A program made the translations under genes and the position numbers. From Clavelina lepadiformis (Eukaryota > Chordata > Ascidiacea > Aplousobranchia > Clavelinidae), in the NCBI RefSeq assembly GCF_947623445.1, contig NC_135243.1:8558501-8622500 (forward strand): a stretch of 64,000 nt of DNA. Reading direction: 5' to 3'. Each line of letters begins with the position of its first letter. Positions within the stretch are counted from its first letter, which is position 1. Of the stretch, positions 1-13,000 are shown in pieces. The notes under the pieces were generated by a model. The model did no database searches. It saw only the letters and a program-made list of their open reading frames with translations, and was not told the origin of the DNA.

Positions 1-1415
1 CAGAACTACCAAATTGACTGAAAACCAGTTTAATTTACTTTTACAACCCAGTCAAACAATAGATGTTGCAATAAGATTTCCAGTAATTACAGGCATAATA
101 TCAAAAACTCTTCTTATTTACCAGTTCATGGCAAAATTAACTGATTATTTTAAATCTCCGAAATTCGAGGTAATGCACCTGTAAGCCGTAAAAAAAGAGG
201 GAACACGAATATTTATGAGATAATTTACAGATATAGGTTCGGTAATTAGCTTAAATTTTTATACTTGCTGATATTTTGATACATTGTCAACTGTACTAAA
301 TCTGGGCATGCAGTATGCTCAGTGGGTTTCCAAGCAGACTTGGGATAAACTGGATTGCAGAATATGACAGTTTTTTGCCAAGATCTCGAGGATACAGAAG
401 AAAAATTCTAGTGTGCAAGGAAGCAGCCAGTGTGCGCCGTGACTTGTGGCCAAAGTACGTCTGGTGTTATTGGAAGGCAAGGCCATTTATAATGAAAAAC
501 ATACACAAAAATGGTATGCAATGGTACGAAAATCTTTATCCTCGGACTATGGAAAGTCATTGCACGACTTATACCCGGCAATAATTCCTCATCACCCGAG
601 CCCCGATTACCGAGCAAGCCTTTGTGCAAGTTCTGTTTGTCAGACTTTTTAATTTTTTTGGTTCTTTATATAGCATTGTGGTATTGCCCAAAGTTAGAAC
701 TGGCCACCGAATCCACTGAACAGGAGCAAGTGTCGCTAATGCCCAAGGGCATTAACACGGCATGGCACCACTTCGTAGCCTATCAAACACGGAACACAAA
801 CCACATTTGTTGCGAGGCCAGTGAATTGTTCGGTTACTGAGCCGACATACCATTAGCGTCTAATTTGTTTAGGAAAAGACTGCTCTTCTTCTCTTGCTTC
901 TTCTACCGTTTCGACTTCAAAATCTCTGGTGTGCTCCTGCCATAGCCATAGCTACTCTGCAGTTTAGCGTTTATGCTAGTCATCTAGGCCTATAGTCCGG
1001 ACTGCAGAGTATGGCAGTTTTCGCCAAGATATCAAGTGTGCAGATGCAATTCCGGTGTGCACTGCGACCCAAGGCTGACGAGCATTTAAGTAGGCAAGGT
1101 GAAATCGGCCCCATACGATAAAAATGGGGAAAAAATCAGTGTTTCCCGTTCTGTTTTGAGATATCAGTTTAAAACACTGATTTTTCAGTATAAATTGGAG
1201 CAAAAGCATCGGTAGCAGAGTGGTTTGAGCGTAGGCTGCGAGGGTAGGTTCAATAATGCATCCCGTGGCCTATTTGACACACTGTTCAGTGGTTCTGTTG
1301 AAAAACTTTAAATTAGGGTAATAGGCCTATAAAACATAGGCTAAAAAACAAATAATAAACGAAATTTGCACATAACCTGCATAATGGCAGAATGGTTACC
1401 GGTACTAGGCCTAGG
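1..1415. other. No recognisable gene
   Basis: Short overlapping ORFs occur between 315 and 840 in different frames, but none resembles a known family and none has a clear splice-bounded structure. A degenerate tRNA-like segment near 1207 is listed separately. Otherwise I see nothing here. Confidence 0.4.
1207..1262 (+). repeat. Degenerate tRNA-like (SINE-head-like) segment
   Basis: The stretch contains an A-box-like word (TAGCAGAGTGG, from 1213) followed about 30 bases later by a partial B box (GGTTCAAT, from 1248). This is the layout of the internal RNA polymerase III promoter in tRNA genes and tRNA-derived SINEs. The arms do not pair into a full cloverleaf, so a functional tRNA is unlikely. 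It could be an old SINE head or chance. Confidence 0.25.
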
Positions 1416-1953
1416 CAGAGGTGGGCAGTTGGTAGTTTGAAAGTATTGACGGTAACGGAAGGCCTACATGGAAAAAATGTACGGACGGTTCCGGTATTTG
1501 ATACTATTTCAGAAAAGCAGTTCGGTACTTTGCTGGTACTCCATACCGGTACTTTTTGTACAGCGTATCTTGTTGCAAATGCAGTTTTTGCCGATATTAT
1601 AACCCCGACAAAGGTTAGTTCACGTCAAAGAATATGTGAACTCACTTTTTGCAACTTTATTGGACATTTTTAGATTAGAAAATAACAAAAAGCGTTGAAA
1701 TTGGCACCAAGTGTAAACCAAAATGAAGTTTTAAAAAACCAGCTTCGCAAAATCTTCAACTAATCATTTTAAAAGTATCGAGTACCGAGACCGACTTATA
1801 ATTCTTAAAAAAATTAATTCGGTACAGGGATTAAAAGTACCGACGGTACCGGCATCGGTACCGAAAAAGTACAGTACAGTAATTCGGTACAGTACAGAAA
1901 AAGTACAGTAATTCGGTAGTATAGGTCTCGTACCGCAGTACTGTCCACCTCTG
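1416..1953. mobile_element. hAT-type MITE, 538 bp
   Basis: The ends form an inverted repeat (CAGAGGTGGGCAGT at the left; the right end reads CAGAGGTGGACAGT on the other strand). They are flanked by near-identical 8-bp duplications, GGCCTAGG at 1408-1415 and GGCATAGG at 1954-1961. The 8-bp duplication and the CAG...CTG termini are hallmarks of the hAT superfamily. The interior is rich in GGTACCG-like words and encodes nothing recognisable, so this is a non-autonomous copy. Confidence 0.7.
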
Positions 1954-2768
1954 GGCATAGGTACCGTAATTGGGGCTCGTTTAAGTTTAAGTCGTGCAAA
2001 GACTTTCTACATTTCCAGGATAATGTTTATGGTACCATGCCCAACTAGGCCTATCCTAGCTACTACTACAACCTCACTCAGACACTCACCTGATCACCTC
2101 TGGGTTTGAGCTTTAGTTGTTGTTCGGCCACGCAATATGGCGATTATTAAAACTGGGTAAAAACCTTAAATAGATATTCACATCGATTCGATTGATACTC
2201 AAGTTAATGCGTTCAAGAGAAACCGCGCGAAAATGGGTTGATGAATGATCGAACGATACAGTTCACCATATCGTTGGTGGAACATATTTATAAATTTTTT
2301 AAACTTTTAAATTTGAAAGTGTAAAGCTTAAGCGTCTACGTACACTGTAAAGACTCTACATAGGTATTTTAACCACATCATTAATGAAAAAAATTGTCAC
2401 TCTTGTTCCAATGCTTGTTCATTTTACATGCTTGAGTTATTGCGGTCGTAAAAGGTCATAGGTTAAAATTAATTCAAAGGACTAACATATATTTATATTG
2501 ATGTGGGGGTAATTGTGTAAAATCGCTTTCTGTAATGTATTACACTATCCAAACAAAGCTATTTTAGAAATTAATTTATAGCTTGCCACGAAACTTCCAG
2601 TTATCGTTGCAATTCCTTTACCAAGTTTATTTAATCACTTCTAACATCAGTGACATGCGAGCTTTACGTGACATTTCTTTAGTCGTTACTGTATCACTAA
2701 CTTCAACTTTCTAAGCTAGGATTAATTGATTAAAATTCTTTGTAGTTGTACTCTGTTATATAATAACT
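1954..2768. other. Intergenic, nothing recognised
   Basis: AT-rich sequence without a supported ORF, RNA gene or repeat termini. Confidence 0.4.
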
Positions 2769-3565
2769 GGTGGTCGGACGATTCAACCCACTGACCTTTC
2801 AACCCACGGACGGTTCAATCCACGCGGACGATTCAGCTTACTGACCTTTCAACCCACGGCCGTTTCAACCCAAGTGGACGATTCAACCCACGGGCCTTTC
2901 AATCCATGAACGGTTCAACCCGTGGGCCTTTGAACCCACGGCCGGTTCAACTCACGCACGGTTCAACCCGCGAACTGACTAACGAACAGAGTATTCTTGT
3001 GGCAGTGTGGAGTTGTAGACAGTGGTATAGGTGTATTATATTGCTGTATTGGCATTGCATAGTCTAGTATTGCGAGGCTATCCTAGATGTAATGGGTGGC
3101 CACCGTATTGTGTCACGGTAGTGAAGACAGGGGCGTCAGAAGGTACTCATGGGCCGAGGTCTTTAGGCAACTTCGGTAATAAGGCAATTTAATGGGCCTA
3201 ACAACCGTTATTGGTTGAATCTTTGTCCGTGGGTTGAATCATTCTGGGTTGAATATTCCTGGGTTAAATCGTCCGTGGGTTGAATCGTCCGGGGCTGAAA
3301 GGTTTGTGGTTTGAAATATCCATGGGTTGACTCGACCTTGATTGGAATCGTCCGTGGGTGAAATCAACCTCGGTTGAGAGGTGCGTGGGTCGAATCGCTT
3401 GTGGGCTGAATTGTCCATGGGTTGAATCGTCCGTGGGTTGAATCGCCTATGGGTTGAATCGTCCGTGGGTTGAATAGTCAATGGGTTGAATCGTCTGTGG
3501 GTTGAATGGTCCTGGGTTAAATTGTCCGGGGTTGAAGTGTGCGTGGGTTGAATCGACCTAGAACC
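2769..3565. mobile_element. Foldback element with 16-bp tandem-repeat arms
   Basis: The left arm (about 2769-2980) is a degenerate array of a 16-bp unit (consensus on the minus strand GGTTGAATCGTCCGTG). The right arm (about 3214-3565) is the same array in the opposite orientation, with about 230 bp of unrelated sequence between them. The outermost 21 bases of the two ends match at 17 positions when one is reverse-complemented. The element is flanked by an exact direct repeat, ATAATAACT, at 2760-2768 and 3566-3574 (a tenth base also matches). Nine-base duplications fit foldback and Mutator-like elements. No transposase is present, so it is non-autonomous. The reading frames through the arrays come from the repeat period and are not protein. 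Confidence 0.8.
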
Positions 3566-3583
3566 ATAATAACTGTATAAATC

Positions 3584-3955
3584 AGGACCAGATTTAGGAG
3601 GGACCAGGACCAGAGTGCCCCATCACTTTGGGGACTCCACCATATTTTTGGCCAGCTACATTGGGTCACAAATGAGCAAAAATAAACTGATGTATATTGC
3701 AAAAAAATTAAAATGTTTGCCTAAGTTTAACCTTTAATTTTCCTAGCATTGAAATTGCATTACGTGTTTATTTCGTTTAAATAGTTTTAAACTGCACTGG
3801 AAAATGTTACTTTTTTAAACTAAAACTAATTGAAACCGGCTGCACGCGTTGATGACCCAAAAATAATGCTAAGACTAACGTATTTACCGAAGGGGACCAT
3901 CACAGCTTCTCTATAACGGACTCAATTTTTTGGGATTATCGGTGTTTCCACGTCT
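3584..3955 (+). repeat. Dispersed repeat family R1, copy 1
   Basis: Matches 53348-53730 over essentially its whole length, in the same orientation, starting at the GGATTTAGGAG-like word and including 'ttggccagctacatt' and a shared 'ctaagactaacgtattta' block. The copies are clearly diverged. No coding capacity was recognised. It begins next to the right target duplication of the foldback element. Confidence 0.75.
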
Positions 3956-4029
3956 TTTTGTTCATTGCTTTTTTCTTTTGCGACTCCTCAGCTGCTATAT
4001 TGCTACAATAACTAATGCGATACTGTATA

Positions 4030-4372
4030 CCCTATCCAAACCGGGCTCGCGACTTTACTATTTTAACTAGGTGTGGCCGACATTGCACACAAATTTTCAA
4101 TCGTTAATTACTCGAAAACTATACGTCGTAAACTGATCGGATTTTTACAGGTTAGTAGCAAAAACATCTGGCTTCCGGTACACATCATAATTGTAAAATT
4201 AAAGAAAGTGCATTTAGTGTAAATTAAGTATTTCTACAAGTGGTACATTTGTAGAAGTTTTTCTTGTTACGCCGCGCCCCCGCTGTGCAGAAAACCAGCT
4301 GACCGCGAGAAGAGAATAGTTAGTCGAGTTAGTGGTGCGTAGATGAGTAAACGAAAACGATTCGCTTCAATG
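4030..4372 (+). repeat. Dispersed repeat family R2, copy 1
   Basis: Closely resembles 57291-57642 in the same orientation, from 'ccctat.aaaccggg' to 'acgcttcaat'. Shared blocks include 'tatacgtcgtaaactgatcg' and 'aaaaacatctggcttcc'. No terminal inverted repeat or target duplication could be defined, and no coding capacity is seen. Confidence 0.75.
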
Positions 4373-5139
4373 CGGAGAGAGAGCAAATTTATGAAAATAT
4401 GACAATATCTCAAAAATTACATAATCCAACTTTATAAAACAAACATGGACAGATAGCTGAACATTTTTTAGGAAAAGTCACCAAATGTCAAGTTTCTACA
4501 GCAAAAAAATGCAACTGTACACCACGTTTTGCTGTGACTGTGTGCAGGAGAAGCCATAACATAGTGAAATAGGGTTAAGTATGATGCTATGATATGAAAC
4601 CTCCAGACAGCATTGTTATAAAGCAATGACCAACGTCAAGAACATAATTGGATGGTCGTAAAACATTACAGGTTGCTTTACGTTCTGGTTACCAAGCATC
4701 AAGAGAAAGTTTTTAAACAGCCTACTTCCATGCAAGTTTAGCATTGCAGTTGCTGATACACAGTTGGTCACTGTTTCATCGAGCAGTAAAAGCGAAATAA
4801 GGTTATCTATGTTGTCCAAAGTAGATGTTGAAAGGTAATGGTGTTACAAAACTCATTGTGAAGTGAGTACTGTTATGATCCCTACATAATACAAACTTTG
4901 TTCAAAGTTATGCCCAGATTTTTCGTTAAAATTCAAGTGGTCAAGAAAGCAGTAAAATTTCATTGATATAATAGTGGTGTAGCCTGCTATTGAATTGTAT
5001 CTTTTCTAATTATTTTGGACACAAATCTATTTCAGCAGATTGGCGGGGGTAAAAATGTCTTTCAGAAAAACGTCAAAATCTTAAAACATTTTCAGAGAAT
5101 CCGTCATTTACTGTATACTCATAAATACTATTTTATGCT

Positions 5140-5590
5140 AACACTAGCGTAGTTAGTGGGAGGGGCATTGGGCCATACGTACTCCCTCATGAACCTAACG
5201 GTTTTAAACCATAGACATTTTTACGTTTTCAATCTTTTTCGTTTATTGCATTTCCTTGTTTGCGACTACGTATCAGCTACAACATGCACAGAAAAAAGTA
5301 AAAACGCCACGGGTTTACCGCGTTTTAAAATCGATGTATAGGGCCTTACAAGTTGTACACGGCGTCTCAAAAGTGAAAACCATAATTGGGCTGCTGTATT
5401 GTCCACATAGATATGAAAGACATTTCGTTTACGGCATTTCAAAGTGGTATTTGATGCGCAAAAACACGAAACTTTTGCGTTTCGCACATTTTGGGCGAGG
5501 TATGACAAGCTCGGAAAACTTGAAACCAATTTTTAAAGCTTTTTGGCTCCACTCTACACAGCCCCAAGTACGCCACTGCACGCTACTAAA
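5140..5590. mobile_element. Possible degenerate TIR element
   Basis: The left edge (GCGTAGTTAGTGGGAGGGGC, from 5149) and the right edge (reverse complement GTGGCGTACTTGGGGC) look like a diverged inverted pair of the common 'AGTGGCGTA...GGGG' type of animal DNA transposon end. No target duplication is evident. The ORFs inside are not recognisable. Confidence 0.35.
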
Positions 5591-5906
5591 CTATACACAG
5601 TTTTACTTGCTAACGCAATGTTACAACGATGGTTACCGGTATTTTATTATTTTCACACTGATGCTGTCATTTTAAGTATAACCTAGTTGCGCAATTCTTT
5701 ATCGACTGAACAATAACAGCAGTTGGCTACACTAATTAGACCTACAAAGAGGTGTTGGAGTTTATTAAGTTAATTAATTAACGGGATCCACCAAGGTAAG
5801 GCCCCCAGGGCACGCCAGTTTGTAAATCCGGCGCTGATATCAATATCGTACAATTTTCTACCAACTGCTTTAACCTACATATATACGTATACATATTTAC
5901 CTTGAA

Positions 5907-5932
5907 AAGTAAGTAAGTAAGTAAGTAAGTAA
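5907..5932. repeat. Tetranucleotide microsatellite (AAGT)n
   Basis: About six perfect copies of AAGT in a row. Confidence 0.95.
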
Positions 5933-6115
5933 TATTACCGTATTTACGGACTATAATTTGAGAATAACCTGTTAAGCGATAACAAACAGGAGGGTGTGGA
6001 ATTATAATGACAGTTAATACAATCGTAATTCTCTTTCTCCAATAAACCTTTTTGCAGTTCAACTGATTGGAAATTGACCAATGACCATAATAAATCAAGA
6101 AATACGTAACGGTAC

Positions 6116-6121
6116 TTTATT
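6116..6121 (-). terminator. Candidate poly(A) signal of the GALNT1-like gene
   Basis: TTTATT on the plus strand reads AATAAA on the minus strand, about 960 bp beyond the stop codon at 7082. I saw no earlier canonical hexamer in the intervening minus-strand sequence. The 3' UTR would run from 7081 to about 6100. An assignment from sequence alone is tentative. Confidence 0.45.
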
Positions 6122-7081
6122 CACTAATACAAAGAGTGCAAGATGCTTCATTTATCAATGGATTCAGTATGTGGGGGACAACGTCAATTACAATAAAAAA
6201 TGCATTCCAATCGGCAACAATCGCTTTCACAAAAGGCCAAGTTTACGCCACCAATTTTCGCCCAGACATACCCAACCCTATAATTAATAAATGCTACGAC
6301 TATTTCGCATTAATAGATGAATCGCATCAACTGTTAGACACTAAGCTAAAAGACATAGAAAATGCTTAAGATTCATAAGGATCTATGTTTTATGATAGAA
6401 AAAGGAATGCAACTAATGCTGTTCAACACGGTAACGTTTTAACCACGAAAGCTAGCCTCTTACTATGCCAAAATTCAATACCAGGAAAAAATGTCAAGGC
6501 ATAAAACTTCCAACAAATTAATGTGGTCACGATACTACAAGCAGTTTGTAACAAAGTTAAACTAAAATTGTTGCGCTTTCTCATCAGACATAAATTTACA
6601 ATAAATAAAACTGAAAATATGTTTGCAGAATTTGTAAAACACAACAAAGGAAAACTTTCCAGCCAAGTGCTACCAACACGCATTGGGTAGAATTAATTCA
6701 ATACATTACAAAGAAATCACATTAGCAAAATTTATATTTTTTAATGCTTTGAAATAAGACATCATTCCTGCTAACTACTACCAAGAAACGCTTTGCTTTG
6801 ATGAAGTTATTACAAAATCCACTAATTCCTTCAAAAACACGTTAAAGACCGTTTCCGCTTTACAAGACAAACTTATAAACATTTAAAAAATACTGCATGT
6901 TACTAACATCGAAAAGTTTTAATTTTATACTGCACGTGCGATTCCTTAAGAATTACAAGAAATAAACTAATCAAACCATACAATCGTTTTACATTAGTCC
7001 TCATTTGGTGTGGTACACTGTAGTTGTGTTGTACACGCATAAAAAGCAAAGGAAAAACACTGAAATAAGCAGAGAAAAGCA

Positions 7082-10000
7082 CTATCTTGTCCCAGGTACG
7101 TCCATACTCTTTAAAAGCCACTTTTGAGAAGCTTTATTACTATCGCAATCATTCAGGGTGGGAAGTTGTGAGGAACTATCCTTGGGACGATCCATACACT
7201 GTTGTGTATTGGTATGTTTAAGAAGGTGAGTCTGCAGAAACATTGAAGAGTAAATGCCTTTCAAACTGTTAGTAAGAACAAATAATTGCTTTAAGTTCAA
7301 AATGTAGTCCTTGAAACAGCAGCTAAAATTCCAAGTAAATAAGCAATTGCCTTCACAGGCAAAATACTATTTATGGTGCATATCTATCTAAGATACTTCT
7401 TTTTGCTGAACTTCTATATTTGTCAATGCATACATTCTTTGTAATACGTAACTTTAGGCAAAGTATTCACAATGTTCGTTTCTGCCCAATAAACCGAATA
7501 AATGGTTCCGAATTAAAAAAGATTACAAAAAAATAATAAACAAAGCAACCATAACAATATGCACAAAGACAACTTTACTAATTTAGACAAGAGCAGTAAG
7601 GATTACGCCAAGTTGTGCAAAGATTCAGTCTGAGGACAAAAATTCCTATACCACAAATAACATGCATGTATTTTGATAAAATTTGAAAAAATGTGTGTAT
7701 AAAGAGGTTATAACACACACCACAAAACTGCACAAATAGATGTAGTTTGAAACTCACATCGCTGTCATATTCCCACAATTGATTGCCTTTCATGTGATGA
7801 CATTTGATCATCATCACAGGTCCTCCGTGCTTGGTAACATCCAAACAAATGTCATCACAGCGAATTTCCTTATTTCCAGTAAAAGCCCATACCTTTCACC
7901 AAAAGCTTTGGGTTAGAAATTGTACAGCTTTAAAGATACCAAGACGGCAAAACTTATGCAACAATACCATTTAAAAACAGAGCAGTAGTAATGACATACC
8001 TCACATTTGACACACAACTGTATAGATTTGTTCTATAATCTATACCAAGGATAACAATTACGTGCAATTTTATGGCAGCTAGTAAACATTTGCGTATGGA
8101 AATTTGTTAATGCCTAATGTATTTAGTTCGCCAAACTTATATCATAAAGATATATTGAAAATGGTTGGAAGTATCATTTTACATATTTGTACAAAGCAAC
8201 AATTAACACAAGTACAGTAAATGAAATATGATCAACACTGATTACATTATATAGACTAACAACAGAGTTAAACCATAATATTTTATATACTTGCTCAGAC
8301 AATATTTAACATCTAAACAGCATACTCCAACAGCCACAAATCCAAAGTGTTGACCATGACTGTATATTGGAATAACCGATAATAATCCATCTCTCAAGTA
8401 ACTTGTAAAACGAAGTCAAACTACTTGTGCACACCTGATTACCACCCATTCCATGGCAGCTGAAAATTCCAACCTTGTCATTTTCTTTGCGGCCCATCGT
8501 GTCTAAGCATACGCCAGACTCTTGGTTTCTTACCTGTAAAGATAAGGCAAGAGTAAAATACTTATAGAATACCATGGAATTTTCAGTACTCTTTCGTTTT
8601 GGGGATTTAGTTAAGGACACCCATATTAATTTCAACAAAGGAATGACATCATATCATTCAAGCAAAATTAAATACTTGAAACAAGGTTATTGGTGAGTGT
8701 AATAAGACCAACAGCCTATTCAGCAAACTTCAAAAAAAGCAGGTGAATTTATTCTTTTGATGAATCTTTTCAGGTTGTTTTGAACAAACTACAGTGAAGA
8801 TATTATTCTGTTATTGATGAAGTGTTTGTCTCCTCAGCAAAGTTAGTATTGTGTTTAGTACTCCAACAAAATAAACAATCATTTTACCTCTCCCAGTGAA
8901 AGATAGCTTCCAGGTATTTGCGAGTCTGGGTAAATGTTTTCCAAATACCATTTGAATGATTTGCATTGTAAACGCTCTCGAAGTTTTTGTCTTTCAGATA
9001 TATCTCCATATTCTTGTTTTAAAACACCTGAGTATAGAAGTTACAATGTAGTAATTTCCAATGTAACTATACACAGTACTTTGAGCTTCAAAAGCATTTA
9101 ATTGAAAGCAGTAAATTATGAATGCAACAAGATAGTAATATTTCAGCAGTGTTTAAAATGGTAAACTCCTACCTAGTATATCACTACTGTTTTCAATGGC
9201 CTTTGGCAATCGCACTAATAATACGCTTTCATAAGCAGATAATTACATTGCAGCCACCAATAAAAACCTAATAAGACATGGGAACACGAACAACTGGGCA
9301 GATACATGGGTAATGAACGTATTCTAGAACAGTGTTTCTTAACCTTTTGGGGTCACGGACCCCTATTATATTTTTTAAAAGAGAAACACATTGTAAAAGT
9401 CGAAATTAGGTTTTAATCAACGTGGTGGTAGTCGAAAAGATGGCAAACAAAACAAGATCGACCCAATGCACAACAAACTAAACTATAGAACAGCAGAAAA
9501 CCAGAAGCGAATTAGAAAAGAAATAGAAAATAGGAGCTAACAGCAAGCAGTACGCGCTCCGCCCGTTTACTTTAACATGTTTACTAGTGTAGTCATTGTG
9601 TATTATTACATCACAAAGGCAAAACAATTGTCCACACTAGGCCGAGGTGCATGTAGGGATGCACAAGAATGACGTATCCTAAAGGACGGAATCTCAAAAG
9701 ATTTGAATCTAATTTTTGTATTTTTCCCGAATCTTAGGAACCGGTTTTGTTTTATGACTGAAGGTTTTCATTGGCACATGCAGTAGATGTTGTTGTCGAT
9801 TATTGTTTCATATTCCAATACTATGTGGTAGGTGCATTAATCGTCATGAATTAAACCGTGTGTTATGTCAATTTGCCAATTGTAAACTTGCTTGAACCAA
9901 AATCATTTTGTGAGTCTATTGCAAATTCAAAACAAAAGCACTGCTGCTTAATATTTTTAACTTTTATGTTATTCTTGAATAGTCAATTATTCTGTATTGT

Positions 10001-13000
10001 ACTTCCCTAGGTTCATGTCTGACTACTGTGGTCTGATCTAGTGGAATAACGACCTTATGGACAGATAAAAATAAATGGATTTTTGTAATAATAATTGGAT
10101 TTGGTTTGATGGACCCCTTAAAGTAAACCATCTTCTCAGACCCCTTAGAGCAGACCTGGGCATTGTACGGCCCGCGGGCCACACACATCCTTTTGGTTGA
10201 CTCTGACCGGCCCTTGTAAGGTTGCGGTAATTGGAAATGATAAAATAAAGATATTTTCTGATTATACCTTATGCATGAACTAAAGCTGCATTGCTTTTAT
10301 TTTGAAGTTCTTTTTATTCACGTACATAAGGACCCAATACCTAGCCTTGAAAACAATACCCAATAACCAAGACGTATTTATGATTTTATCGTTGTCAGTT
10401 GTGCACGTCTCAAGACGACTTTTTAAAAAAGTCCACTCACACTAAAAAAGAAAGGTAGACGCTGAATGCAGGGTTTTCAACAAATGGACTGCTAAGTATT
10501 TATTTACTGAAGTCAAAGGTAAAGCTGTGTGTTTAGTTTGCGAGGAGCAGATCGCCGTGCTTAAGGACTATAATTTGAGACGGCATTATGACACGTTTCG
10601 AACTCTTTCAAACAGTATTTTAAACCCAAAATGTGTTTTGCAGTGAATGTGACTGAAAATGTTAACCCATATATGATGTGTTCTTAAAAAAGTGTTCTTA
10701 TTTTGTTTACCGTTGCTCTGGGAAATTTCATTGAATAAATAACAGGCAACTTCACTTTTACATTGCTTAATTATATCATATATATAGCCTACTCTTACCA
10801 GCTTGTCAAAACGATGCTATTTATTGCTTTTTATTAGGAAATACAATTAATATTATGCAGAATTGAGTTCAGCCTTTAGACTCGGCCCTCCACAATATAT
10901 CTGCTTCTTATGTGGCCCCATGGAAAAAATATTTGCCCACCCCTGCCTTAGAGGTTCATGGACCACAGGTTAAGAACTTCTGTTCTACGAAATAGCTCAC
11001 TGATTACGGTCGAAGTCATTAGCAGATTGATAATTTAATTTCTTTAACGAGTACTTTAATAATGAGGATTTTTGTTTCTTTAAAGCTGGGAAAATTGAAT
11101 CGGAAAACTTAAAGATAATTATGTAGTAAATAAATGTCAGTGCTGTCTTCTAGAATCTGGATATACTGATTGTTTCCAAATTTGAATATAATTAAACATA
11201 TATGTTTTGTTTTTAATACCATGAAACACTACAAATATATAATTTTATGAAATGAGCAGTATATACTTCTATTAAATAGAACCAGAATCTAATATAAAAT
11301 TTGAAGTCCTACATTACTTATTTACATTTACCTGGTGTGATAATATAAAAGAAATTCTTGAAAGAATCCATCCAGACCTCAGCCAATCGCCGGTTATTTT
11401 TATTAATAATTTGACCAGTACCACCAGGAAAAGTATACGGTGTTGCTTTTCGAAATACATGACCCACATGTGAGCAGGTTACAATTAACAATGTACCTCC
11501 ACACTGCCAAATCTAAAAAATATATCGCTTATCAGAACACACAACTGTATGAAAACCTTATATGCCTAATGTCTTCCATTAGTGAACAAAATCCAAAAAA
11601 AGTAGTTTGCAGAATGAATTATAAATGATACGGTTGTAAACCACAGAAATACTTCTGAACATGTAAAAGAGGTTAAGGCATGCAAACTTATATTAACATT
11701 TATATCTGTCCATGGTTTCTCTTTACTCAATGCAAAGTGTAGTCCGCATGTAGCGATCAGTATAATTTCCTGAACATCATTCACATAATAGAAATAAGTT
11801 TTCCAAAACTTCTAGCGTAATTCTTTTAAATGGTTACACATGTTGGACATCAGACTAAAAGCCCAACAAAATTAGTAGTTGGACAAACCAAAGAAAAATT
11901 CAGTCTGAAATTCTGTACAAGTGTACATACTTCACAAATTGAAAACTGTACCACCACAGCATAAAACCAACCAAAGAATGGAACTAATTTGGACAACTGT
12001 TTTGTGATGAGACAATAAGAAGCACTCCAGTTGTAGTTACTAATTACTATTATCACCGTCATAGTCAGAGTGGTATTTATAAGTAAACTTGTATTAACAC
12101 TTTTTTAGTAAAAAGGTAAGTCTAAGTTAAGCCTACAAAATGTCAAAAATATATATACTGAAACAAAATTATCAGAAAAGACAATGTACAATTTGAACTG
12201 TTAAAATCCAGAGTTAGATTTTACCGTGTGCAGTGATCTGTAAAAAAGAATGCTATTTTTAGAGTAAAACTAACTTAACCATTGAACAATAAAAAAGGTT
12301 TCCTCAGAAGCTACAAATACCTAAACTACAGCTGTTGAAAGTAGCCCAAAAGTAGATATATATATAATATATTGTACAAATGATGTACGTCCTTCAGACC
12401 TGCATAGACTTAAATTATATGTTGGACAACTTAGATAATAACTTTGAACATCAGTAAATGTAGGCATATGTGGGCAGTGGGCACATTATATTGGCCCATG
12501 TGCGGTGTTAACAGTACACTAAACATTGGGCTACTTTTACTTAGTTCTAAAAAATAGTTCTCCGTGAAGAGTGTGCACAATGGTACTATATTAAATGTTA
12601 ATATACTATAGGTCAATGTGCTTATCAAACACTTTCTCACACAGAACACTTTGTTGTTTTAAGGAAGTACAATATGCTAAGATAGCTCAACATTAAATGA
12701 CGCTTCTCAATTCAAAGGTACCACGACAACTCAAACATCCGGGACAACTAAACTTGTACACAAAACGCTATTTATAAATGTCATTTTGTGTAGAGCTAAT
12801 GTGACAGTTTATGAACATTATCAAGTACCGGTGGTTAATTTTATTCATTTAACATTCATTAAACTATGTTTGAACAAACATGCCCACCAGTTAACTGTAT
12901 TTTGCTTAGACAAATATATTATAACCTAAGTAAACGGGAAAACGATTCAACAGAGTGCCAGCTTATTTCTTACTAGTATGTACATTACACTTGAAGTAAC

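Larger units (their letters stand above)
9330..10982. mobile_element. Outer hAT element inside a GALNT1 intron
   Basis: Termini CAGTGTTTCTTAACC and, reverse-complemented from the right, CAGAAGTTCTTAACC, flanked by similar 8-bp repeats TTCTAGAA (9322-9329) and TTCTACGA (10983-10990). It lies in the intron between the exons at 11332-11512 and 8888-9027. It has itself been split by a younger hAT at 10151-10945. No transposase reading frame of its own was recognised. Confidence 0.75.

Noticed and set aside
315..840. Overlapping plus-strand ORFs as a gene
   Set aside because: They are in different frames, have no recognised domain and no coherent splice pattern.
2775..3560. CRISPR-like array
   Set aside because: The 16-bp units are directly adjacent, without unique spacers, and inverted between arms, in a eukaryotic genome.
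3239..3702. Minus-strand ORFs with repeated FNPRTIQP-like peptides
   Set aside because: They come from the 16-bp arrays of the foldback element; the peptide period equals the DNA period times three, and nothing supports expression.
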